A stretch of 7,342 bases of DNA from NCBI GenBank assembly GCA_025362705.1, contig JANYFH010000053.1:1-7342 (forward strand), in the 5' to 3' direction. Shown here piece by piece: positions 1 through 5,841 of the stretch. The stretch's first letter is position 1. Each line of letters starts with the position of its first letter. This DNA is from Betaproteobacteria bacterium (GTDB taxonomy: Bacteria; Pseudomonadota; Gammaproteobacteria; Burkholderiales; Usitatibacteraceae). Below the pieces are notes generated by a model. It made no database searches, had not been told where the DNA came from, and saw only the letters and a program-made list of their open reading frames with translations. Made by a program: the position numbers and the translations under genes.

Positions 1-703
1 GAATTTGCGTTTCGCGCAAGGCAGCTGCGCGAAGCTGCCGTTCGACGATGCCAGTTTTGATGCGGTCGTGTCGTTTGAAACCATCGAGCACATTGTCGAG
101 CAGAACGAATTTCTCGACGAGATCAAACGCGTATTAAAGCCCGCAGGCTTGCTCATCATGTCTTCGCCCAACCGCGCTGAATATTCCGATGCGCGCGGAT
201 ACAGTAACGAATTTCACGTCAAGGAACTCTATCGCGCCGAATTGGCGGATCTGCTCGGCGCCCGCTTTCAACACGTGCGCTGGTATTCACAGCGCAATGC
301 CTTTGTGTCGATGATTGCTCCCGATGTGCTCGATGCGCCGAATGCAGCGATTTCCATCGTCGGTGAAACATTGACCCTTTCCAAAGCCAGTCCCGATACA
401 CAGGCACCGGCCTTGCCCGCTTTGTATTACCTCGTGCTCGCCACCAACGACAAGAGTGCGGTCGAACATTTTGCGCCGCGCCTGTCGGTATTTAGTGATA
501 GCGAAGAGTGGGCATATAACGACTACCGTAAAATTTATAAGACGTCGCAAAGGCTCTGGAAGCGGGAAAGCGAACTCGAGACGCGTTGTGCCGAGCTGCA
601 ATCGCAGATATCGGCACTTCAAAACCTAGCGGCACCGTCGTCAGCTCTGCATGCAGAACCGCAATCATGGCTCACGCGGTTGCTCAAGCGCCTTTCGAGT
701 TAA
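1..703 (+). CDS. Class I SAM-dependent methyltransferase, 3' part (5'-truncated by window edge)
   Basis: The open frame runs in from the left edge, so the SAM-binding glycine motif is missing. A TTG at position 5 is probably internal. What remains is the second half of a Methyltransf_11-like fold: an LPF-D-D-ASFD segment (residues 11-19 counted from the TTG), then VVSFETIEHI, then a conserved helix ending RVLKPAG and the strand LLIMSSPN (49-56). This order (acidic strand-4 motif, EH, RVLKPGG, PN) is typical of small-molecule, quinone and sugar methyltransferases. The C-terminal half (about 60-170) has no motif I recognise. Residues about 183-209 are rich in E, L, Q and K and look like a short coiled coil, followed by a basic tail ending RLLKRLSS. 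Methyltransferases with such tails often occur in surface polysaccharide clusters, but the substrate cannot be read from this sequence. The TAA lies 62 bp before dapD, with no clear terminator between them. Confidence 0.85.
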   Translation, partial: NLRFAQGSCAKLPFDDASFDAVVSFETIEHIVEQNEFLDEIKRVLKPAGLLIMSSPNRAEYSDARGYSNEFHVKELYRAELADLLGARFQHVRWYSQRNAFVSMIAPDVLDAPNAAISIVGETLTLSKASPDTQAPALPALYYLVLATNDKSAVEHFAPRLSVFSDSEEWAYNDYRKIYKTSQRLWKRESELETRCAELQSQISALQNLAAPSSALHAEPQSWLTRLLKRLSS

Positions 704-706
704 TCT

Positions 707-736
707 TTGCACTTGGCCGTCAGCATCCGTCATAAA
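707..736 (+). promoter_or_regulatory. Possible sigma-70 promoter for dapD (weak)
   Basis: In the 62-bp gap between the methyltransferase stop and dapD, TTGCAC (707-712) is followed after 18 bases by CATAAA (731-736). The -35 match is only 3/6 and the -10 match 4/6. It is the best pair I can find in the gap, but read-through from upstream is equally possible. Confidence 0.2.
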
Positions 737-765
737 CCTCCATCAATCCTTTTATCAGCAGGCTC

Positions 766-1611
766 ATGAATTCCGTACAAAGCACCATCGAACAAGCGTG
801 GGAAAACCGCGCAAATCTCAATCCACAATCGGCTGATGCCGGTGTTAAGGCGGCAGTAGACACGACCATCGGTCAACTCGATCGTGGCGAATTACGTGTT
901 GCCGAGAAAATTGGTGACGAGTGGGTCACGCACCAATGGCTGAAAAAAGCGGTACTGCTGTCATTCCGGCTCGAAGACAACCATCTCATGCGTTCGACAC
1001 CGCAGAAGGAACATCGCGACGTCAGCTTCCCGCAGTTTTACGACAAAGTCCCAACCAAGTTTGCGCACTACACCGAGGAAGACTTCAAGGCAGGCGGTTT
1101 TCGCGTTGTGCCCCCGGCAGTGGCGCGACGTGGCGCGTTCATTGGCAAGGGCGCAGTGTTGATGCCTTCGTACGTAAACATCGGCGCCTACGTCGATGAA
1201 GGCACCATGGTAGATACATGGGCAACCGTCGGTTCATGCGCACAGATCGGCAAGAACGTGCATCTGAGTGGTGGCGTGGGCATCGGTGGCGTTCTTGAGC
1301 CGTTGCAGGCCAATCCAACCATCATCGAAGATAATTGTTTCGTCGGTGCGCGTTCGGAAGTGGTCGAAGGTGTTATCGTCGGCGAAGGCTCGGTAATTTC
1401 GATGGGCGTATTCATCGGCCAGTCGACCAAGATTTACAACCGCGATACCGGACTCGTCAGCTACGGCAAAGTACCACCTTATTCTGTGGTGGTGTCGGGA
1501 AGCTTGCCGTCGGCCGATGGCAGGTATAGTCTCTATTGCGCCGTCATTGTCAAACAAGTTGACGCGAAGACGCGCGCCAAAACGAGTATTAACGAATTGC
1601 TGCGTAGCTGA
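766..1611 (+). CDS. dapD: 2,3,4,5-tetrahydropyridine-2,6-dicarboxylate N-succinyltransferase
   Basis: DapD transfers succinyl from succinyl-CoA to tetrahydrodipicolinate in the cytoplasmic succinylase branch of diaminopimelate/lysine synthesis, feeding peptidoglycan and protein. The 281-aa product is close to the usual length of about 274. Its helical N-terminal domain (about 1-110) contains QWLKKAVLLSFRLEDN (57-72) and YDKVPTKF (92-99). A left-handed beta-helix of hexapeptide repeats follows (about 120-250), including RVVPPAVARRGAFIG, MPSYVNIGAYVDEGTMVD and HLSGGVGIGGVLEPLQANP. D150 in MVDTWATVGS and E198 in GARSEVVEG match the acidic residues proposed for catalysis in the family. The C-terminus SLYCAVIVKQVDAKTRAKTSINELL is highly typical. 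The ATG at 766 has only a weak Shine-Dalgarno (CAGG at 759-762, 3-base spacing), but the N-terminus aligns with known DapD starts. Residues 76-87, between the two N-terminal motifs, look variable. Family trimerisation is known, not visible here. Confidence 0.97.
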   Translation: MNSVQSTIEQAWENRANLNPQSADAGVKAAVDTTIGQLDRGELRVAEKIGDEWVTHQWLKKAVLLSFRLEDNHLMRSTPQKEHRDVSFPQFYDKVPTKFAHYTEEDFKAGGFRVVPPAVARRGAFIGKGAVLMPSYVNIGAYVDEGTMVDTWATVGSCAQIGKNVHLSGGVGIGGVLEPLQANPTIIEDNCFVGARSEVVEGVIVGEGSVISMGVFIGQSTKIYNRDTGLVSYGKVPPYSVVVSGSLPSADGRYSLYCAVIVKQVDAKTRAKTSINELLRS

Positions 1612-1627
1612 AACCGGTCACGCAAGC

Positions 1628-1633
1628 GGGGAG
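1628..1633 (+). promoter_or_regulatory. Ribosome binding site fixing the pilU start
   Basis: GGGGAG lies 6 bases before the ATG at 1640. The frame is open back to 1517 inside dapD, but the site and the typical PilU N-terminus (MPVLTRLFELMAQKKASDLF) select the ATG at 1640. Confidence 0.75.
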
Positions 1634-1639
1634 AGAAAA

Positions 1640-2785
1640 ATGCCTGTGCTAACCAGACTTTTCGAACTGATGGCGCAAAAAAAGGCCTCGGACTTGTTCG
1701 TCTCGGCCGGTGCGCCGATTCATATCAAGATCAACGGCAATTCCGTTCCCGTGAATTCGCAGGTGATGAGTGGCGAGGACACCAAGCGCGTCTGCTACGA
1801 AATATTGAAGCCGCATCAAATCGAGCGTTTCGAAAAAGAACTCGAACTCAATTTTTCGATGCCGATTGATGGCATCGGCAATTTCCGTATCAACATGATG
1901 TGGCAAAAGGGAAGTTGCGCAGCGGTTATCCGCTATATTGAAACCGCCATTCCGGAATTTCGTTCGCTCATGTTGCCGCAGGTGCTGGCCCAGGTGGTGA
2001 TGGAAAAGCGCGGCCTGATTTTGGTCGTCGGCGCGACCGGCTCCGGCAAATCCACGACGCTGGCCTCGATGCTCGATTTTCGTAACAGCATGAGGCAGGG
2101 GCATATCCTCACATTTGAAGACCCGATCGAATACATCTTCAAATCCAAAAAATCGATCGTCAACCAGCGCGAAATCGGCAACGATTCGCACTCCTTCGGC
2201 GAGGCCATGCGCAATGCCATGCGTCAGGCACCTGATTGCATTTTGGTCGGTGAAATCCGCGATATCGAGACCATGAAGGCGGCGATGATGTATTCGCTGT
2301 CCGGCCACTTGTGCCTGGCGACGCTGCACGCAAACAACAGCTACCACGCGCTCAACCGCATCATCAATTTTTTCCCGCTCGATCAACGCGCGATTCTGCT
2401 TTCCGATCTTGGCGTGAGCCTGCGCTGCATTATTTCGCAACGGCTGGTGAAGAACGTTGAAGGCGGACGTTCTGCGGCGGTGGAGGTATTGATGAACACC
2501 ACCAACATCGCTGAATTGATCGAAGAGGGCAAGGTCGGCGAGATCAAGGAAGCGATGGAAAAATCATTGACGCCCGGCTCACAGACGTTCGAGCAGGATT
2601 TGTTTCGCCTCATCCAGCAGGAAAAGATTTCCGTTGAAGAAGGCTTGGCAAACGCCGACTCGGCAACCAATCTGTCACTGTTGATCGGCAATTCCGGGAT
2701 GATGCCAGTCTACAAAGATGGTCAGGCACCGCCCGAGAAAGGCCGCCCCGGCGCGCCGAGCTTCAGCGAGTTCAAAATCAGCTGA
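1640..2785 (+). CDS. pilU: Type IV pilus twitching-motility ATPase PilU
   Basis: This is a hexameric AAA-like ATPase at the inner-membrane base of the type IV pilus. PilU works with PilT to depolymerise and retract pili. The 381-aa product matches the usual PilU length of about 380. An N-terminal PAS-like domain (about 1-110) has KKASDLFVSAGAPIHIKING. The RecA-like core has Walker A GATGSGKST (131-139), an Asp box LTFEDPIEY (157-165), Walker B CILVGEIRD (200-208, E205) and a His box HLCLATLHANN (223-233). KKSIVNQREIG (170-180) is PilU-like; PilT normally has a RSLINQREVG form. The PilT C-terminal AIRNLIRE motif is replaced by EIKEAMEKS (301-309), which also supports PilU. The Pro/Gly-rich tail after residue 350 is probably disordered. 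The gene starts 28 bp after dapD, so cotranscription is likely. No pilT is in the window, whereas pilT and pilU are adjacent in many relatives. No terminator follows before the converging gene. Confidence 0.93.
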   Translation: MPVLTRLFELMAQKKASDLFVSAGAPIHIKINGNSVPVNSQVMSGEDTKRVCYEILKPHQIERFEKELELNFSMPIDGIGNFRINMMWQKGSCAAVIRYIETAIPEFRSLMLPQVLAQVVMEKRGLILVVGATGSGKSTTLASMLDFRNSMRQGHILTFEDPIEYIFKSKKSIVNQREIGNDSHSFGEAMRNAMRQAPDCILVGEIRDIETMKAAMMYSLSGHLCLATLHANNSYHALNRIINFFPLDQRAILLSDLGVSLRCIISQRLVKNVEGGRSAAVEVLMNTTNIAELIEEGKVGEIKEAMEKSLTPGSQTFEQDLFRLIQQEKISVEEGLANADSATNLSLLIGNSGMMPVYKDGQAPPEKGRPGAPSFSEFKIS

Positions 2786-2791
2786 CGGTTG

Positions 2792-3226
2792 TTACCAGTA
2801 ATGCGTATGCGGCCTGCCGTCGACGAACAAAAAGTATGCGCGCGGCGACCACATGCCACCGTAAGCCCAGCCGTAGCGTCCGGACATCCACAAATCATCA
2901 TAGGCATGGCGTCGGCCCTGGTGCTCGGCCATCCTGAGTTGGCCGCGCTGCATGAAATCGATGACCTCGTCAGGCACGCCATCGCGCGACAGCTTGGCAT
3001 ATTGCGACGCCATTACGTCGTATGACGTTCTGGATTCCTTGATGGTACGAATAATCGAAGGCGCGTCCTTGCCCTCTTTTGACATTGCAACAATTTGTTC
3101 CAGGGTAACTGGTTGGCGCTCGGGCGCATTCATCGTTGCGCAGCCTGAGAGGAAAAACAGCGCGGCCAACATCGCCACGTTTGCGGGTTTTACGACCAAT
3201 TGGTAAACGCGTAAACTACTCATCAT
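2792..3226 (-). CDS. Small hypothetical lipoprotein with Trp/Tyr-rich C-terminus
   Basis: The 144-aa product has a type II signal peptide: hydrophobic AMLAALFFLSGC (18-29) with lipobox LSGC and lipidation at C29. Ala at the +2 position predicts outer-membrane sorting by the Lol rule. Residues 39-93 form a helical unit (VTLEQIVAMSKEGKDAPSII, a SRTSYD segment, then DGVPDEVIDFM). Proteobacterial lipoproteins of unknown function often carry this kind of 'sveqIvamskaG...vI' segment. After a basic linker (94-107) the C-terminus is rich in W, Y and G (DLWMSGRYGWAYGGMW) and ends HTHYW. I do not recognise a function or gene name. Two adjacent ATGs (3226 and 3223) are possible starts. A strong GGAGG at 3233-3237 lies 6 bases before the first and 9 before the second. 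The stop converges on pilU with 6 bp between the stop codons. The region upstream is shared with hppD. Confidence 0.85.
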   Translation of the reverse strand: MMSSLRVYQLVVKPANVAMLAALFFLSGCATMNAPERQPVTLEQIVAMSKEGKDAPSIIRTIKESRTSYDVMASQYAKLSRDGVPDEVIDFMQRGQLRMAEHQGRRHAYDDLWMSGRYGWAYGGMWSPRAYFLFVDGRPHTHYW

Positions 3227-3232
3227 GATCTA

Positions 3233-3237
3233 CCTCC
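3233..3237 (-). promoter_or_regulatory. Ribosome binding site of the lipoprotein gene
   Basis: Read on the minus strand this is GGAGG (within TTTGGAGGTAG), 6 bases before the ATG at 3226. It supports the chosen start and argues that the reverse-strand frame is a real gene. Confidence 0.7.
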
Positions 3238-3325
3238 AAAAAGTCCGGCATTCTCCCTTTCGATCAGAGATTTGGATCGTCGTGAAGCGCCGTGGTTCCC
3301 ACCCGGGGCAATTCCCCCGCGTTTA

Positions 3326-3342
3326 GCAGTCTGACAGGCTGC
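3326..3342. promoter_or_regulatory. Imperfect 17-bp dyad, candidate operator upstream of hppD
   Basis: GCAGTCTG-A-CAGGCTGC is a palindrome with 7 of 8 complementary pairs around a single central base; the one mismatch is T3330 with G3338. GTCTG (3329-3333) also pairs with CAGAC (3343-3347). The one-base centre suits a dimeric repressor or activator site better than an RNA hairpin. It lies 140 bp upstream of hppD and about 20 bp before the candidate -35. The regulator is unknown; homogentisate operons elsewhere are controlled by several unrelated families. Confidence 0.35.
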
Positions 3343-3362
3343 CAGACATTGTAGCGCGGTGG

Positions 3363-3392
3363 TTGAATCTCGTCCCGCCCGCTGTGTAACAT
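3363..3392 (+). promoter_or_regulatory. Candidate sigma-70 promoter of the hppD operon
   Basis: TTGAAT (3363-3368) and TAACAT (3387-3392) each match consensus at 4 of 6 positions, with an 18-base spacer. This would put transcription start near 3399, giving a leader of roughly 80 bases. It is the best pair I found on this strand of the gap, but is not strong. Confidence 0.3.
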
Positions 3393-3469
3393 TCCATTTC
3401 GTGGTTGATTACCGTCCGGCGGCATCGCTTGATGGCTTTGCGGTACCTTTCGAAAATCGATCCAGTTGC

Positions 3470-3474
3470 AGGAG
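3470..3474 (+). promoter_or_regulatory. Ribosome binding site fixing the hppD start
   Basis: AGGAG sits 6 bases before the ATG at 3481. A TTG at 3466 is in frame, but it overlaps this site and so is not the start. Confidence 0.8.
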
Positions 3475-3480
3475 AAAATA

Positions 3481-4545
3481 ATGGCAGAATTGTTTGACAA
3501 CCCCATGGGTACCGACGGTTTCGAATTCGTCGAATACACCGCCCCCGATACCGAGGCGTTGGGCCGGCTGTTTGAAGGCATGGGCTTCGTTGCCGTTGCC
3601 CGTCACCGCAGCAAGCGCGTCACGCTCTATAAGCAGGGCGGGATCAATTTCCTTGTCAATGCCGAACCGGACAGCTTTGCGCAATCGTTCGCACGCGTAC
3701 ACGGGCCGTCCGCCTGCGCATTTGGCATCCGCGTGAAGGACGCGAATGCGGCATTCAAGCGCGCGATCGCGCTGGGCGCGAAGGCATACGATGGTCCGGT
3801 GGGGCCGATGGAATTGAATATCCCGGCGATTCAGGGAATCGGCGGTTCGCTCCTGTATCTCATCGACCGCTATGGCCCACGGACGATTTACGACGTCGAT
3901 TTTGTGCCGGTGCCGGGCGTTGATCCTGACCCCAAAGGTGTCGGTCTCGAGTACGTGGATCACCTGACGCACAATGTGTACGAAGGCCGCATGGATACCT
4001 GGGCCGAGTTCTACGCAAAATTATTCAACTTTCGCGAAATCCGCTACTTCGACATCAAAGGCAAGAAAACCGGACTTACCTCACGCGCGCTGACCAGCCC
4101 GTGCGGAAAAATCCGTATTCCGATCAACGAACCTTCCGACAAAAAATCACAGATCCAGGAATATCTGGACGCGTACAACGGTGAAGGCATTCAGCACATT
4201 GCGCTCGCGTGTTCCAACATTTACGAAACGGTTGAAGCGTTGCGCGCCAAAGGTGTCAAGTTCCTCGATACGCCGGACGCATATTACGCAACAGTCAACA
4301 AACGCGTAGTCAATCACGGTGAGGATCTTGAACGCCTGAAGAAAAACAAAATCCTCATCGATGGCGAGGGCATCGACAAGGAATCGGTTGAAGACAAACT
4401 GTTGCAAATCTTTACCGACACCGTGATTGGGCCGATATTTTTTGAAGTCATTCAACGCAAGGGCAATGAGGGCTTTGGCGAGGGTAACTTCAAGGCGCTG
4501 TTCGAGGCGATCGAAGCAGACCAGATCGCCCGCGGAGTGCTGTGA
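3481..4545 (+). CDS. hppD: 4-hydroxyphenylpyruvate dioxygenase
   Basis: HppD converts 4-hydroxyphenylpyruvate and O2 to homogentisate and CO2 in the cytoplasm, using non-haem Fe(II). It is the committed step of tyrosine degradation. The 354-aa product is the normal bacterial length. Two vicinal-oxygen-chelate halves are visible: the N-terminal half starts GFEFVEYTAPD (13-23), and the catalytic half starts about VGLEYVDHLTHNV (154-166). The iron-binding triad is H161 (YVDHLTHN), H239 (GIQHIALA) and E322 (IFFEVIQRKG), nearly the same numbers as in the Pseudomonas enzyme (161/240/322). The C-terminal helix segment (GFGEGNFKALFEAIE) that closes the active site is intact. It is the first gene of the catabolic operon. 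Its TGA overlaps the hmgA ATG by one base. Homogentisate polymerises to brown pyomelanin if the next step fails. The related mandelate-forming HmaS is unlikely given the hmgA context. Confidence 0.97.
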   Translation: MAELFDNPMGTDGFEFVEYTAPDTEALGRLFEGMGFVAVARHRSKRVTLYKQGGINFLVNAEPDSFAQSFARVHGPSACAFGIRVKDANAAFKRAIALGAKAYDGPVGPMELNIPAIQGIGGSLLYLIDRYGPRTIYDVDFVPVPGVDPDPKGVGLEYVDHLTHNVYEGRMDTWAEFYAKLFNFREIRYFDIKGKKTGLTSRALTSPCGKIRIPINEPSDKKSQIQEYLDAYNGEGIQHIALACSNIYETVEALRAKGVKFLDTPDAYYATVNKRVVNHGEDLERLKKNKILIDGEGIDKESVEDKLLQIFTDTVIGPIFFEVIQRKGNEGFGEGNFKALFEAIEADQIARGVL

Positions 4546-4547
4546 TG
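4534..4547 (+). promoter_or_regulatory. hppD-hmgA translational coupling junction
   Basis: A GGAG (4534-4537) inside the hppD end lies 7 bases before the ATG at 4545. TGATG places the hppD stop (4543-4545) and the hmgA start on a shared A. A GTG at 4542 is in frame but only 4 bases from the GGAG, so the ATG is preferred. The arrangement suggests ribosome re-initiation and near-equal output. Confidence 0.7.
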
Positions 4548-5828
4548 GCGGATCCGCTGAAATATCTTTCCGGCTTCGGTAATGAACACTGCACGGAAGC
4601 AGTGGCCGGTGCATTGCCGCAAGGGCAGAATTCACCGCAACGAGTTGCATTCGGGCTGTACGCGGAGCAAGTCTCGGGCAGCGCGTTCACAGCACCACGC
4701 GCTGAAAATTTGCGGTCGTGGCAATACCGGCTGCGTCCGTCTGCACAACATGCCGCTTTTCGACCGTTTGCGCACTCGTCGCTGCGCACTGCCCCGTGCC
4801 ATGAAGTGGCGCCAACGCCGAACCGTCTGCGCTGGAATCCGCAGCCGCTGAATCGCGATGCAGACTTCATCGATGGCCTGGTCACTATCGCAACCAACGG
4901 CGATGCGCGTGCCCAGCGAGGGCTGGGCATACATCTTTATTCCGCGTCGCGATCAATGACACGCGTGTTTTTCGACGCCGATGGTGAACTGCTGATTGTG
5001 CCGCAGACCGGTGCGCTGACGATCAAAACAGAATTCGGAATACTCGCCGTCAAGCCCGGTGAGATCGCAGTGATTCCGCGCGGGGTTAAATTCCGCGTCG
5101 AGGTTGCCGAAGCAGCACGCGGCTACGTTTGTGAAAACTATGGTGCGCCGCTGCGCCTGCCGGAGCTGGGGCCGATCGGTGGAAATGGGTTGGCAAACGC
5201 ACGCGATTTTCTTTACCCGACTGCGTGGTTTGAAGACGTGTCGGTAACGACCGAAATTGTTGCCAAGTTCGGCGGCAATCTCTGGGTCTGTGAATGCGAT
5301 CACTCGCCCTTGAACGTTGTCGCCTGGCACGGTAATTACGCGCCGTACAAATATGATCTGGCACGCTTCAACACGATCAACACCGTGAGCTTTGACCACC
5401 CCGACCCATCCATTTTCACGGTGCTCACCTCGCCGTCAGAATCACAGGGAACCGCAAATATCGACTTTGTGATTTTCCCGCCGCGCTGGATGGTGGCCGA
5501 GAACACTTTCCGTCCACCGTGGTTTCATCGCAATGTGATGAGCGAATACATGGGGCTAATTCACGGCGAATACGATGCCAAAGCGGAAGGCTTTTTGCCC
5601 GGCGGCGGCTCGCTGCACAATGCATTTTCCTCGCACGGTCCGGACAAAGCCACGTTCGACAAGGCGTCGAACGGCGAATTAAAACCGCATAAAATCGACA
5701 ACACACTCGCGTTCATGTTTGAGAGCCGTTACGTTTTTGAGCCGACGGCGTTTGCGATGTCGGGTGGATTGTTGCAGCAGGATTACGATGCGGTCTGGGC
5801 TGGGTTCGACAGCGCAAAACTCAAATAA
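4545..5828 (+). CDS. hmgA: Homogentisate 1,2-dioxygenase
   Basis: HmgA opens the homogentisate ring with O2 to give maleylacetoacetate, using Fe(II). The 427-aa product is in the usual range (about 430-445). The N-terminus KYLSGFGNEH (6-15) is the family signature. The central beta-sandwich includes GELLIVPQTGALTI, KPGEIAVIPRG and YVCENYG. In the C-terminal cupin part, FDHPDPSIFTVLT holds H285, equivalent to human H292 (proposed active-site base). The iron ligands are H328 and E334 in FHRNVMSEYMGLI, and H364 in SSHGPD. GFLPGGGSLHN (349-359) is also intact. All residues I can compare with the human enzyme are kept, so it should be active. fah follows after 13 bp. The start is the ATG sharing a base with the hppD stop. 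Confidence 0.97.
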   Translation: MADPLKYLSGFGNEHCTEAVAGALPQGQNSPQRVAFGLYAEQVSGSAFTAPRAENLRSWQYRLRPSAQHAAFRPFAHSSLRTAPCHEVAPTPNRLRWNPQPLNRDADFIDGLVTIATNGDARAQRGLGIHLYSASRSMTRVFFDADGELLIVPQTGALTIKTEFGILAVKPGEIAVIPRGVKFRVEVAEAARGYVCENYGAPLRLPELGPIGGNGLANARDFLYPTAWFEDVSVTTEIVAKFGGNLWVCECDHSPLNVVAWHGNYAPYKYDLARFNTINTVSFDHPDPSIFTVLTSPSESQGTANIDFVIFPPRWMVAENTFRPPWFHRNVMSEYMGLIHGEYDAKAEGFLPGGGSLHNAFSSHGPDKATFDKASNGELKPHKIDNTLAFMFESRYVFEPTAFAMSGGLLQQDYDAVWAGFDSAKLK

Positions 5829-5841
5829 CCGGAATACAAAA

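Larger units (their letters stand above)
3238..3469. other. Divergent intergenic region between lipoprotein gene and hppD
   Basis: This is the largest non-coding stretch (254 bp from start codon to start codon). It must hold the promoters of two divergent units. I see several short dyads: CGATC (3261-3265) with GATCG (3275-3279); a 5-bp GC stem CGGGG (3304-3308) with CCCCG (3315-3319) around CAATTC; and the stronger dyad listed separately. No RNA gene or small coding frame with a convincing ribosome site is apparent. Confidence 0.6.

Noticed and set aside
1517..1639. Upstream extension of the pilU frame into dapD.
   Set aside because: It overlaps the conserved dapD C-terminus. The GGGGAG site and the family N-terminus both point to the ATG at 1640.
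1649..2440. A 263-codon open frame on the minus strand opposite pilU.
   Set aside because: It lies wholly antisense to a confidently identified pilU, and its product is rich in His, Arg and Ala with no recognisable motif. It is a codon-bias shadow.
2789..3025. A 78-codon plus-strand frame just after pilU.
   Set aside because: It is antisense to the lipoprotein gene, which has a lipobox and a strong ribosome site. This frame has neither a good ribosome site nor a motif.
3304..3319. GC-rich hairpin CGGGG/CCCCG as an intrinsic terminator.
   Set aside because: The stem is only 5 bp, there is no T-run on either strand, and no gene on either strand ends nearby, because the flanking genes are divergent.
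3409..3972. A 187-codon minus-strand frame opposite the hppD start region.
   Set aside because: It overlaps the hppD coding sequence and its ribosome site, has no motif and is a shadow frame. The minus-strand frames at 4147-4650, 4953-5399 and 6049-6609 are rejected for the same reason.
5719..5841. Upstream extension of the fah frame into hmgA.
   Set aside because: The extra 41 residues are Arg/Ser-rich, match no FAH N-terminus and lie inside the conserved hmgA end.
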